Source: CAZEJS01 sp964512645
GTDB lineage: Bacteria; Actinomycetota; Geothermincolia; Fen-727; Anoxymicrobiaceae
Length of the DNA: 64,000 bases
Direction: 5' to 3'
Assembly: GCA_964512645.1 (NCBI GenBank)
Contig: CAZEJS010000001.1
Location: 1 to 64,000 of the forward strand
The notes under the pieces are model-generated. The model was not told the DNA's origin and did not search any database. It was given only the letters and a program-made list of their open reading frames with translations. Each line of letters opens with the position of its first letter. Position 1 is the stretch's first letter. Shown in pieces: positions 53,251-61,906 of this stretch. The translations under genes and the position numbers were made by a program.

Positions 53251-55223
53251 GCGGTCTCACCCCCGCCGTCCCGGCCCAGCTTCGCGCGCTCTCGCGACTC
53301 GGCCAGCCTCTCCATGACCGTCGGGAACTCCCGCGTATGGGTGTGCGGGAAGAACATCGCCGCCATGTACTGGTCCATGAACTTGGAGCTGGTCGAGAGC
53401 TCCAGGTAAGTCATCATCTTGGCTATGCGGTCGGCCTCGCCTATCAGGCTCTTGGAGAGGGCCATCAGGTAGCTGCCGAGCAGCGACCCGTTCCCAACGA
53501 ACTTGATCTTCTCGACGTCGACGTCCGGGAGCAGCCCGATGATTATCGCCTTGTCTATCTCGAGGTAGCGCCCGAAGGCCCCGGCTATGAGGATCTCCTC
53601 CACCATGTCGATGGTCATGCCGACTTCCTCCAGGAGGATGTTGATGCCGGCGAAGATCGCGGCCTTGGCCCTCATCAGGTTGTCGATGTCCACGTCGGTT
53701 ATGACGATGTCACGGTTGGTGCCGCTCTCGTCGGCCCACGCGAGCACGTACTCCCCGCCAGAATCGCTCCCACGGACCCTGGGCGTGTCCAGCTCGGTGT
53801 CGATCTTGCCCCTCTCGTCCATGATGCCGGTGAGGAACAGCTCGGCCAGGGTGTCGATCAGCCCGGAGCCGCAGATGCCGATAGGCCGGCGGTTCCCTAC
53901 GGTGATGATCATCGGCTCGAGCGTGACCTCGTTGATCCGCACCTGCTCGATCGCCCCCCTGGTGGCCCGCATCCCGTGCTTGACCCCCGCGCCCTCGAAC
54001 GCCGGGCCGGCGGAGCACGAGCAGGTCATCAGCCAGTCCTTGTTGCCGAGGGCCATCTCGCCGTTGGTGCCGATGTCGATATAGAGAGTCACTTTCTCGG
54101 AATTGAACATCCCCGAGGCCAGCACCCCGGCGACTATGTCCCCTCCAACGTAAGAGGCCACGCACGGGGTGCACCGCATGTAGACACCGGAGGCGATGCG
54201 GATGCCGATGTTGGAGGCCTTGATCCACGGGAAGAACTGGGCCACCGGGATATAGGGGTCAACCCTGATGTAGCGGGGGTCCAGCCCCAGCAGGAGGTGG
54301 ATCATGGTGGTGTTGCCCGAGATCACCAGGTCGGTAATGCTGCAGAACTGCGTGTTCGTCTTCTCCACGACCTGCTGGATCAGGTTCCAGATGGTCTGAA
54401 CCGCCGCCGACTGGAGCTTCGCCAGGCCGGTGGAACGCGTGGAATATATTATCCGGCTGATGATGTCCTCGCCGTAAGAGATCTGGCCGTTGTAGTCCGA
54501 CGCCTCCGCGGTAACCTCGCCGGTCTGGAGGTCCACGAGCTGGACCGAGACCGTGGTGGTCCCCAGGTCCACTGCGAGCGCCGCCTGGCGCGGGGACGTG
54601 TCTCCCTTCTCGATTCGCACCGCCCTGAGCTCCTGGCCGCGGTCGAGCACCGTCACGGTGACGTCGAAGCTCGAGGCCCTGATGAGCCCGGGCAGCGCCT
54701 GGAGCATCGGGAAATCGATAACGACGTCCTTCAGGCCGGCCAGGCGAGACAGCTCCCGCTTGATCCTCTCGGAGTCGCTGAGGTTATCTTCCAGTGTCGG
54801 CGGATCCATCACCAGGTGGAACTTGGTGGTGGGAGGGTTGAGCTCCCACTGGGGGAGCCTCTCCGCCCAGTCCTCCGCGGAGAGCGTGTACCCCTTGAGC
54901 GGTATCGGGGGACGGCGGGTGAGGGCGCTCTTGTCGCCCAACTGGGTCTCTATGGGCACCCGGACGTCGGCGTCGCTCTCGATGGTCGCGGAGCAGGCAA
55001 GCACGTAACCGCGCTTCACCTCCTCCTCGGAGAGCTTGGCCGCGAGCTTCTGCTTGACCTCGCCCTTCTCGACGATGACCCTGCACTTGCCGCAGTAGCC
55101 CTCGCCCCCGCAGGAAGCGTTGATGTGCACGTCCGCCTTCATCGCCGCCCGGAGCAGGTTCTCGCCCTTGTCGACTTCTATGCACCTGTTCTCCGGGTAG
55201 AAGCAGACCCTCACTTTTTCCAT
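53247..55223 (-). CDS. Reductive activator of CFeSP (RACo)
   Basis: The 658-residue ATP-dependent activator returns inactive Co(II) corrinoid to Co(I). An N-terminal [2Fe-2S] domain (C38, C44, C47, C77) and a linker are followed by a large ASKHA ATPase domain (DLGTTTVSVQLVDL, DIGTNGEMALG and GICGSGLIDT). Such proteins are encoded in most acs operons. The ATG at 55223 is chosen because the ferredoxin domain begins there; a GGGAGG lies 14-15 bases upstream, farther than usual. It follows fhs after 153 bases, with an intercistronic stem-loop. Confidence 0.92.
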   Translation of the reverse strand: MEKVRVCFYPENRCIEVDKGENLLRAAMKADVHINASCGGEGYCGKCRVIVEKGEVKQKLAAKLSEEEVKRGYVLACSATIESDADVRVPIETQLGDKSALTRRPPIPLKGYTLSAEDWAERLPQWELNPPTTKFHLVMDPPTLEDNLSDSERIKRELSRLAGLKDVVIDFPMLQALPGLIRASSFDVTVTVLDRGQELRAVRIEKGDTSPRQAALAVDLGTTTVSVQLVDLQTGEVTAEASDYNGQISYGEDIISRIIYSTRSTGLAKLQSAAVQTIWNLIQQVVEKTNTQFCSITDLVISGNTTMIHLLLGLDPRYIRVDPYIPVAQFFPWIKASNIGIRIASGVYMRCTPCVASYVGGDIVAGVLASGMFNSEKVTLYIDIGTNGEMALGNKDWLMTCSCSAGPAFEGAGVKHGMRATRGAIEQVRINEVTLEPMIITVGNRRPIGICGSGLIDTLAELFLTGIMDERGKIDTELDTPRVRGSDSGGEYVLAWADESGTNRDIVITDVDIDNLMRAKAAIFAGINILLEEVGMTIDMVEEILIAGAFGRYLEIDKAIIIGLLPDVDVEKIKFVGNGSLLGSYLMALSKSLIGEADRIAKMMTYLELSTSSKFMDQYMAAMFFPHTHTREFPTVMERLAESRERAKLGRDGGGETA

Positions 55224-55251
55224 ACTGTCACGTCCGTCCTCCCGGCCCGCA

Positions 55252-55286
55252 GGTGCGCCACCCCGCAACTCGGCAGGTGGCGCACC
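55252..55286 (-). promoter_or_regulatory. Perfect 11-bp intercistronic stem-loop between fhs and the RACo gene
   Basis: GGTGCGCCACC (55252-55262) and GGTGGCGCACC (55276-55286) are exact reverse complements with a 13-base loop. No U-run follows on the minus strand, so it is not a standard terminator. It could slow RNA decay from either side, set the fhs to acs transcript ratio, or bind a factor. Confidence 0.5.
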
Positions 55287-55376
55287 CTGGCAACGCTCTT
55301 CTTCGAAGGCCCCTGCGCCACCATGGTCGCGGCCCGATGGCGCATGGCCGCCTGCATCGGTAAGCCTGCGTACCGC

Positions 55377-57092
55377 CTAGAACAGGCCGACAACGCGGCC
55401 GCCCTCGACCAGGTCCACCTTGTTCCCGGCGGGCTCGCTGGGAAGCCCGGGCATGGTCTTCATCTCACCGCAGAGCGGGTAGAGGAAGCCCGCGCCCACC
55501 GAGGGCCTGATCTCCCTGATGGGCAGGCGCCACCCCGTCGGACGCCCCTTCAGGTTGGGATCGTGCGAGAGCGAGAGGTGGGTCTTGGCCATGCACAGGG
55601 GCAGGTTGTCGTACCCGGCCTCGGTGAAACGCTTGATGTCGGCTTCGGCGACCGGCGAGTAATCCACCCCGTCCGCCCCGTATATCTTGGTTGCCACGGT
55701 CTCGATCTTCTCCTTGATGGAGCTGCCGAGGTCGTACAGGTACTTGAAATCTTTGGGCATGTCGCACGCCTTGACGATCGCTTCGGCGGCTTCCTTGCCA
55801 CCCTCGCCACCCTTCGCCCAGACCTCGATGGGCTCGCAGAAGTCGGCCCCGGCCTTCAAGGCCAGGTCCTGCACCATCGCGACCTCCTTGTCGGTGTCGG
55901 TCGTGCGGCGGTTGACGGTGACCACGACCGGCAGCCCGAAGAGCTTCATGTTCTCGATGTGCTTCACCAGGTTCTGGCAGCCGTCCTCGAGGGCGGGCAT
56001 GTTCTCGGCGGCCTGGAGCTTCTCGTCGATCTTCTTGCCGGGCTTGGCCTCGAACGCGCCGCCGTGCATCTTGAGCGCCCTCACCGTGCTGGTGATGACC
56101 ACGCAGTCGGGGGTGATGCCGTACTTCTCCAGCACCCTGACCTTGATGTCCATCATCTTCTCGGCGCCGCAGTCCGCCCCGAACCCGCTCTCGGTGAACA
56201 CGTAGTCGCACAGCTTCACCGCTATGAGGTCCTCGACCACCGAGTTATTGCCCTGGGCTATGTTGGCGAACGGGCCGCCGTGCATGAAGCAGGCGTTGCC
56301 CTCGAGGGTCTGGATGAGGTTGGGCATGATCGCGTCCTTCAGCAGGACGGCCATGGAGCCCGCGCACTTGAGGTCGGAGGTGGTCACCGGCTTGCCGTCG
56401 TACGTCTGGGCGACGACGATGCGTGACAGCCTCTCCTTCAGGTCGTCGAGGTTCTCGGCAAGCGCCAGGATGGCCATGACCTCGGAGGCCACGGTGATGT
56501 CGAAGCCGGTCTGGCGAGGATAGCCGTTCTGCTTGCCCCCCAGCCCTACCACGATGTCGCGCAGCGCGCGGTCGCTTATATCGACCACCCTCCGCCAGGA
56601 GATCGTCATCGGGTCTATGTTCAAGGGGTTACCCAGCAGAATGCTGGTGTCTATATACGCCGCGCAGAGGTTGTTCGCCGCGCCTACCGCGTGTATGTCG
56701 CCGGTGAAATGCAGGTTCAGGTCCTCCATGGGCACCACCTGGCTGTATCCGCCCCCGGCGGCGCCTCCCTTGATCCCGAACACCGGGCCCATGCTCGGCT
56801 CCCGGATGTTGATGATCGAGCTCCTCCCGATCTTGTTCATTGCCTCCGTGAGCCCGATCGAGGTGACGGTCTTACCCTCGCCCAGGGGCGTAGGAGTTAT
56901 CGCCGTGACATCGATGTACTTGGCGTTCGGGCGGTCTTTCAACCGCTCGATGACGTCGAGGTGGACCTTCGCCTTGTAGTTGCCGTAAAGCTCGAGGTCG
57001 TCCTCCTCCAGCCCGATCTTTTTGGCGATCTCGACAATCGGCTTCATCTTCGCAGCCTGCGCGATTTCGAGGTCACTTGGAACTGCTGCCAT
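55377..57092 (-). CDS. fhs: Formate-tetrahydrofolate ligase
   Basis: The 571-residue ATP-dependent enzyme activates formate as formyl-THF, the entry of the methyl branch. The P-loop TPTPLGEGKT lies at residues 67-76; EPSMGPVFGIKGGAAGGGYSQV-type and SGFGADCGAEK motifs are complete. Length is slightly above the usual 555-560. It is the first gene of the operon. The leader contains a terminator-like attenuator about 30 bases before its ribosome site (GGAGGGG). Confidence 0.96.
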   Translation of the reverse strand: MAAVPSDLEIAQAAKMKPIVEIAKKIGLEEDDLELYGNYKAKVHLDVIERLKDRPNAKYIDVTAITPTPLGEGKTVTSIGLTEAMNKIGRSSIINIREPSMGPVFGIKGGAAGGGYSQVVPMEDLNLHFTGDIHAVGAANNLCAAYIDTSILLGNPLNIDPMTISWRRVVDISDRALRDIVVGLGGKQNGYPRQTGFDITVASEVMAILALAENLDDLKERLSRIVVAQTYDGKPVTTSDLKCAGSMAVLLKDAIMPNLIQTLEGNACFMHGGPFANIAQGNNSVVEDLIAVKLCDYVFTESGFGADCGAEKMMDIKVRVLEKYGITPDCVVITSTVRALKMHGGAFEAKPGKKIDEKLQAAENMPALEDGCQNLVKHIENMKLFGLPVVVTVNRRTTDTDKEVAMVQDLALKAGADFCEPIEVWAKGGEGGKEAAEAIVKACDMPKDFKYLYDLGSSIKEKIETVATKIYGADGVDYSPVAEADIKRFTEAGYDNLPLCMAKTHLSLSHDPNLKGRPTGWRLPIREIRPSVGAGFLYPLCGEMKTMPGLPSEPAGNKVDLVEGGRVVGLF

Positions 57093-57124
57093 TGCCCCTC
57101 CTTAAATCCTTGCCATCAGCCCTG

Positions 57125-57276
57125 AAAAACCCCCGCCAGGGGGTCGTATCCAACCATGTCGGTCTGTTACCCCGGATTTCTTGTGCGCACCAACCCCTTT
57201 CGGTACTGATTCCTCATGGTATGTAACCTGCGATTTTGCCTGCCCACACAAATAAAGCCTCCATGATGGAGGCACA
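57125..57276 (-). promoter_or_regulatory. Structured fhs leader: candidate attenuator or riboswitch
   Basis: The leader starts with a hairpin GCCTCCA-tca-TGGAGGC (57273-57257) followed by TTTATTT. The last element is a terminator-like hairpin ACCCCC-TGGC-GGGGGT (57144-57129) with five T, only about 30 bases before the start codon. Between them lie pairs GTTAC/GTAAC and ACCATG/CATGGT in interleaved order, which could form a pseudoknot. AGGGG in the middle could pair with CCCCT of the terminator as an antiterminator. I matched it to no THF, ZTP, SAM or cobalamin riboswitch. Confidence 0.45.
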
Positions 57277-57282
57277 GGCGAG

Positions 57283-57312
57283 ATTATATAGTGTCCATCC
57301 ATCTTATTGCAA
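57283..57312 (-). promoter_or_regulatory. fhs operon promoter
   Basis: On the minus strand TTGCAA (57312-57307), an 18-base spacer and TATAAT (57288-57283, perfect) form a strong sigma-70 promoter that starts the leader near 57276. The stretch from here to the lpd start (57313-57564) is GC-rich and holds nothing else I can name apart from the lpd ribosome site. Confidence 0.7.
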
Positions 57313-57564
57313 GGGAACCAGGGCAGGCCCGGAGCCGTTCCCGGCACCGTGCCACGGGGCGCCCCCGGCGATGATCCCGCAGGGGTCCCGCCGGGCGCGG
57401 GCGCGACGCCTGGCCCGGCCGAAGCGGGACGGATTCGGGGCTTCGCGCGAAGGCGTAACCGGGGGGAAGGGGCTCGTTGACTGGGAGGGCCGCCATGTGA
57501 TTGAGTGGTTGGCGCTGATTTCGCGTACTTACACTCCGGTGAGACCAAACAGGGGGGCTGAAAA

Positions 57565-58974
57565 ATGGCAGAAGAAGGGAAGTTCGACGTAGTGGTCATC
57601 GGGGCCGGTCCAGGCGGGTACCCCGCCGCGATCAGGGCGGCGCAGCGCGGCGCCAGGGTAGCCATCGTCGAGAAGGAGAAGGTGGGAGGCACATGCCTCA
57701 ACTGGGGATGCATTCCCACCAAGACCCTGCTCGCTTCCACCGAGCTCATCTCCCAGGCAAGGGAGGCCGAGAAGTTCGGCGTCAAGATCACCGGCGTAGA
57801 GGCGGACTGGCCGGCGATAATCGAGCGCAAGCAGAGCGTGACCGACACCCTCGTCGGCGGGATACTCCAGCTGCTCAAGGCGAACGGCATCGAGCTCGTC
57901 AACGGCAGCGGACGCATCGGCGCCGACAGGAGCGTCGTGGTCAAGACCCCCGAGGGGGAGCGGGTCCTGAGCGCGGACAAGATCATCATCGCCACCGGTT
58001 CCGACCCCGCGGAGCTGCCTGCGTTCGACTTCTCGCAGGCGGCGGTCATGACCTCGACCGACGCCCTGGCGCTCGACCACGTCCCGAAAAGCCTCATCAT
58101 CGTCGGGAGCGGCGTCATCGGCAGCGAGTTCGCCTGCATCTTCTCCACCCTCGGCACGGAGATAGTCATGCTCGAGCTGATGGACCGAATGCTGCCGACC
58201 GAGGACAGCCGGGTCGCAAAACAGATGAAGAGCACCTTCCGCAAACAGGGCATAGACGTCCGCACCAAGACGACGGTGGAGGAGGTCCTGGAGTACCGGC
58301 CCGACGGCATCCGGGTCAAGCTCTCCACCGGTGACGAACTGGAGGCGGAGAAGCTGCTCGTCTCCATCGGGAGGAAGTTCAACTCCGCCGGTCTCGGCCT
58401 GGACGAACTCGGGGTCGAAACCGACGAGCGCGGCCGCATCGTTGTTGACCAGACGATGGAGACCACCGTTGACGGCATATACGGCGTGGGAGACGTGGTT
58501 GGCGGCATCCTGCTTGCCCACACCGCGACGTTCGAAGGCCTGGTGGCGGCGGAAAACGCCACCGGGGGCAACGCCACGATGAACTACCACGTGGTGCCCG
58601 CGTGTATTTTCACCACGCCGGAGATCGGCAGCGTCGGCATCAACTCCGACAAGGCGGCCGAACAGGGCATCGACGTCAATATCAGCAGGTTCTCCTTCGG
58701 AGCCCTGGGCAAGGCCCTGGCCATGGGAGAGGACTACGGGTTCGTCCAACTGGTCATAGACGCCAAGACCGACAGGGTCCTGGGCGCCCAGATCATGGGG
58801 CCGCACGCGTCGGACCTGGTGCACGAGGTGGCCGTCGCGATGCACATGGGCGCTACCGCAGGTGACATCGCCGGGACCATACACGCCCACCCTTCGCTCC
58901 CCGAGGCGATCATGGAAGCGGCGGAGGCGGCCCACGGCAAGGCGATACACGTGGCGCCCCCCAGGAAGAAGTAA
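57565..58974 (+). CDS. lpd: Dihydrolipoyl dehydrogenase
   Basis: This 469-residue flavoprotein reoxidises dihydrolipoyl groups with NAD, as the L protein of the glycine cleavage system or E3 of 2-oxoacid complexes. It has GAGPGGYPAAI (FAD), the redox pair C44/C49 (GGTCLNWGCIP), GSGVIGSEFACIF (NAD) and the C-terminal HAHPSLPE with the catalytic His. AGGGGGG precedes the ATG. It diverges from fhs, consistent with a link between glycine metabolism and one-carbon flux. The other lipoyl genes are gcvH and lipA. Confidence 0.93.
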   Translation: MAEEGKFDVVVIGAGPGGYPAAIRAAQRGARVAIVEKEKVGGTCLNWGCIPTKTLLASTELISQAREAEKFGVKITGVEADWPAIIERKQSVTDTLVGGILQLLKANGIELVNGSGRIGADRSVVVKTPEGERVLSADKIIIATGSDPAELPAFDFSQAAVMTSTDALALDHVPKSLIIVGSGVIGSEFACIFSTLGTEIVMLELMDRMLPTEDSRVAKQMKSTFRKQGIDVRTKTTVEEVLEYRPDGIRVKLSTGDELEAEKLLVSIGRKFNSAGLGLDELGVETDERGRIVVDQTMETTVDGIYGVGDVVGGILLAHTATFEGLVAAENATGGNATMNYHVVPACIFTTPEIGSVGINSDKAAEQGIDVNISRFSFGALGKALAMGEDYGFVQLVIDAKTDRVLGAQIMGPHASDLVHEVAVAMHMGATAGDIAGTIHAHPSLPEAIMEAAEAAHGKAIHVAPPRKK

Positions 58975-59037
58975 GCCGGCCTCTACCAGGACCGGCCAGA
59001 CAAGGAAACGCGGGCCGCGGGGGCCGGCCGTGACGGC

Positions 59038-59763
59038 TCAGGAAGCGGTAAGGCCGTCTTCGCCGGTCCCGCCGTCGCCGTCCCGGGCCGCCCCGGAGGT
59101 CCGGGAGGAAGCCTCGGCGAACTCCACGGTCAGTTCGGACACCATCTCTTCCCGCCCGGCGAGGAAGTGGTCCGTCGAGGGCAGTACCATCGTGTTCGCT
59201 GAGTCGCGCTCGCCGGCGGCGCCGGTGAAAGCCCGGAGGGATTCGAGCGGGCAGAGGCGATCATCGGCGCCCGCTATGTAATGCCGCTCGACGGTCGAGG
59301 CGGCGATGGCTGGCGCCGCGCTTCGCCAGTCGTAGAGCGCCAGGGGCGGGGAAACGGCGACGCAACATGCGGCTTCAAGCCCCTCCCCCAGGGCCAGCAA
59401 CGCCATCCATGCGCCGAACGACCACCCGGCAACGGCCAACTTCGACGGGTCGACCTCCCCCAGTCCCCGCACGAACCCGCACGCGGCGGCCACGTCGCAC
59501 GGCTCATCGAGGCCGTCGGTAAAGGCGCCGGAACTCCTCCCGACGCCGGCGAAGTCGAAGCGCAGGACCGCGAATCCCGCCCTTGACGCCCTGGTCTCCA
59601 TCGTCTCCAGCAGGCCGACATCCATGGAACCCCCGCCCGCGGGGTGGGGGTGGCACAGGACCAGACTCCTCCCGCCGGCACACCTGTCCGGCAGCGCCAG
59701 CAGTCCCCGGAGCTCCACCGCTCCGCCGGGTCTCGGGGATTCGAACCTCACCTCATAACGCAT
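59038..59763 (-). CDS. Alpha/beta hydrolase of the KANL3/Tex30-dienelactone type
   Basis: The 241-residue protein has the fold signature: CHPHPAGGGSMD (oxyanion region), RFDFAGVGRSSG, the nucleophile S115 in GWSFGAW, D168 in GADDR and H199 in STDHFLAG. It is close to the bacterial serine hydrolase group often annotated as alpha/beta fold hydrolase or CocE-like. It lies 59 bases after the NIL-ferredoxin gene and may be read from the T-box transcript. The substrate is unknown. Confidence 0.8.
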   Translation of the reverse strand: MRYEVRFESPRPGGAVELRGLLALPDRCAGGRSLVLCHPHPAGGGSMDVGLLETMETRASRAGFAVLRFDFAGVGRSSGAFTDGLDEPCDVAAACGFVRGLGEVDPSKLAVAGWSFGAWMALLALGEGLEAACCVAVSPPLALYDWRSAAPAIAASTVERHYIAGADDRLCPLESLRAFTGAAGERDSANTMVLPSTDHFLAGREEMVSELTVEFAEASSRTSGAARDGDGGTGEDGLTAS

Positions 59764-59821
59764 CCGTCCACCTTTCGACCGCGGGGACCGCCCCGGTCGA
59801 GCGCCTTCCGACGGCCACAGC

Positions 59822-60229
59822 TCAGAACTTCACCTTGATGAGCTGCAGGGGGCAGGCGTCCACGCAGAAACCGCACAGGATGCAGCGGTCCCTGTCGAGC
59901 ACCAGTTCCCAGTCCGGCGCCCCGACCTTGAGCGCCCGGGGCTGGCAGACGGCGGTGCAGGCGCCGCACGAGATACAGAGCTTGTCGTCGAGCTCGATGT
60001 CCCTTATGGCATCCTCGACCTGGACCCCCAGCTCCTGGAGGTGCCGCACCCCCGCCTTGATGCGCGCCGCCGGCCCCTCCAGCTCGACCAGCATGCGCCC
60101 TATCTCGCCCTCGCTTATCTCCGCGCGCAGGATGTTGGTGATCACGTCGTAGTCCCTGACCATCATCGCCACCACCGGCCTCTCCACGACCTCGGGAGGG
60201 AATGTCAGCACGAGCCTCTTCTTCGCCAT
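59822..60229 (-). CDS. NIL-domain ferredoxin (homocysteine-forming system partner)
   Basis: The 135-residue protein has an N-terminal NIL domain (about 1-75) and two [4Fe-4S] motifs (CISCGACTAVC and CILCGFCVDAC). It is the MA1822-type partner of the DUF39 protein. The two together convert aspartate semialdehyde and sulfide to homocysteine in methanogens that lack MetA/MetB routes. Its ATG abuts the stop of the DUF39 gene directly. Confidence 0.85.
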   Translation of the reverse strand: MAKKRLVLTFPPEVVERPVVAMMVRDYDVITNILRAEISEGEIGRMLVELEGPAARIKAGVRHLQELGVQVEDAIRDIELDDKLCISCGACTAVCQPRALKVGAPDWELVLDRDRCILCGFCVDACPLQLIKVKF

Positions 60230-61396
60230 CTACTCCCCCTCCCCGGTCCGAATCTCCAGCGGGAGCGTAACCCCACCGGACGGGAGCGGCTCCACAGGCG
60301 CGGTCAGCAGGAACGCGCCTTCCCGGATCCAGGCCTTCAGGTTCGCCGCTATCTGCCGGGCCACCTTGTAGCTGGAGAGCGGCGCCGTGGGGACTTTCCT
60401 GTCCCCCAGCCGCACCGACCCGCTCCGGAGTTCCGCGTAACTGACCCGCCGCAGCGGCTCGCGAGCCCTCGTCGGCTGGCTGTAGTCGAAGACCGAGGTC
60501 TCGATTTCGGAATCGGCCACCCCGGTAAACGCCGCCATCTCTTCGTCGAGCACCGGTATGGGGATTCCCACCCCGACGTAAAGCGTCACGCCGTAGCGGT
60601 GAAACCTGGCACCTCTGATGAACCTGGAATCCATCTGCTTGAGGTCGCCGATGAGGGCGAGGCTCGCGGCGGGGCCAACCGGGGTGCCCCCCGGCGAACG
60701 CTCCACGCTTCCCTTGTGCTGGGTCCCCTGCCAGGCCACGTACCCCGCGGTTCCGCCGAGGAATATCCTGGTGCCGACACCGACGGCCCTGTACAGCGGG
60801 TCGTTGAGCAGAGGGCTCATCTGGCCCGCGCTGCAGTAGGTGACGCTGCCGAAGTTCGGCAGCAGGACTCCCATGTAAGTGTAGATCGTCCGCTGTGAGC
60901 CGTTGGTAGCGGAGGCGTAGTTCTGGTAGGCGTTGCGCGGATTGAACAGGTAAGCCTGGTTCACGGTATCTTTGCTCACCAGGGTCTCTATCTCCTTGCG
61001 GGGATAGCAATCCGTGCCGTAGGCAGAGGCCCGCAGCCTTATGCTCTTTCCCTCCACCAGGTCCTGTATCACGTGCGCGCCGCCGTAGGCGATCCCCTCG
61101 GTCTCGGAGCTGGCGGTGGCCCCTACGTACGCGTCGACGGCGGCGAGGTCGGCGCAGACGGGGACGTCGTTCAGCCAGACCCTCGACATCTTGATCGGGG
61201 GCTCGCTGTGGCCGAAGTTGATGAACGCCCCCGAGGAACACATGGGCCCGAACGTCCCGGTAGTCACGACGTCCACCCGGCGCGCGGCCTTCCGTGCGCC
61301 CTCGGACTTCACGATCTCCGTCATCTCGTCGGCGGTGACGACGACGGCCTCGCCTTTCCTGATCCTCTCGTTTATCTCCTCGTACGTCTTGACCAC
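60230..61396 (-). CDS. Homocysteine biosynthesis protein (DUF39, MA1821-type)
   Basis: The 388-residue protein shows TGTFGPMCSSGAFINFGH, the conserved Cys in GTDCYPRK, SATNGSQRTIYTYMG and GTRIFLGGTAGYVA of the DUF39 family. With the ferredoxin at 59822 it replaces the O-acylhomoserine route to homocysteine. GTG 61396 is chosen because GGAGG (61404-61408) is 7 bases upstream. The upstream T-box with an AUG specifier directly supports a role in methionine synthesis. Confidence 0.88.
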   Translation of the reverse strand: MVKTYEEINERIRKGEAVVVTADEMTEIVKSEGARKAARRVDVVTTGTFGPMCSSGAFINFGHSEPPIKMSRVWLNDVPVCADLAAVDAYVGATASSETEGIAYGGAHVIQDLVEGKSIRLRASAYGTDCYPRKEIETLVSKDTVNQAYLFNPRNAYQNYASATNGSQRTIYTYMGVLLPNFGSVTYCSAGQMSPLLNDPLYRAVGVGTRIFLGGTAGYVAWQGTQHKGSVERSPGGTPVGPAASLALIGDLKQMDSRFIRGARFHRYGVTLYVGVGIPIPVLDEEMAAFTGVADSEIETSVFDYSQPTRAREPLRRVSYAELRSGSVRLGDRKVPTAPLSSYKVARQIAANLKAWIREGAFLLTAPVEPLPSGGVTLPLEIRTGEGE

Positions 61397-61493
61397 GAGC
61401 CCACCTCCCTCCGGCGGTGTTGATGTGTCCATTCTAGCCGAACCGGCCCGGCCGCCGGAGGCTCCCGGGTACGACTCGGCGGAGGGCCCGCAT

Positions 61494-61814
61494 AAAAAAG
61501 GCCTTCCGTCCTCATGGGGACGAAAGGCACGCTTCCGTGGTACCACCCCACTTCGCCCGCGCCTCGCGGCGCCGGGCCTCACCGGGTACGCCCCCACGTG
61601 CAGGGAATATACCCCGGCCCTGTTACGGGGGCGTCCGCCCGGTTCTACTCGCCCGGCGGCGCCGGGTTTTCTTCCGGGAGCTCGGGGGCCATGTTCGAGG
61701 AGCGCCCGCGGCGCCGGCTCCCACCGTCCCGGCTCGCTTCGGCCCGGCTTCCACCTCTACTCTTCCCCTTCAAAGCCTTTCACTGGTGTTCAGTTGTAAA
61801 GCGTCACTGCGTTC
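61494..61814 (-). promoter_or_regulatory. T-box leader, likely methionine-specific
   Basis: Minus strand. Stem I carries the conserved AGCGAGCCGG..GGTGGGAGCCGG distal region. The 3' side has a specifier loop CGAAC-AUG-GCCC with AUG at 61692-61690. The T-box proper, GGGGTGGTACCACGGAAGC, lies at 61550-61532. The terminator is a perfect 11-bp stem (61528-61500) followed by six T (61499-61494). Uncharged Met-tRNA binding should free transcription of the homocysteine genes. A promoter lies just upstream. Confidence 0.88.
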
Positions 61815-61820
61815 ACCATG

Positions 61821-61849
61821 AACCTACCCATGCCCGGTGGATCTGTCAA
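61821..61849 (-). promoter_or_regulatory. Promoter of the T-box operon
   Basis: On the minus strand TTGACA (61849-61844, perfect), a 17-base spacer and TAGGTT (61826-61821) place the start of transcription near 61814, at the beginning of the T-box leader. Confidence 0.75.
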
Positions 61850-61906
61850 GGAAAGCCCCGACAGCGCACGGAGGTAGGCGGGCCCGGCGGTCGAATTCCA
61901 GAACAG

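Noticed and set aside
57125..57276. THF, ZTP, SAM or cobalamin riboswitch in the fhs leader
   Set aside because: The conserved core sequences of these classes that I know are not found; only a generic structured attenuator can be supported.
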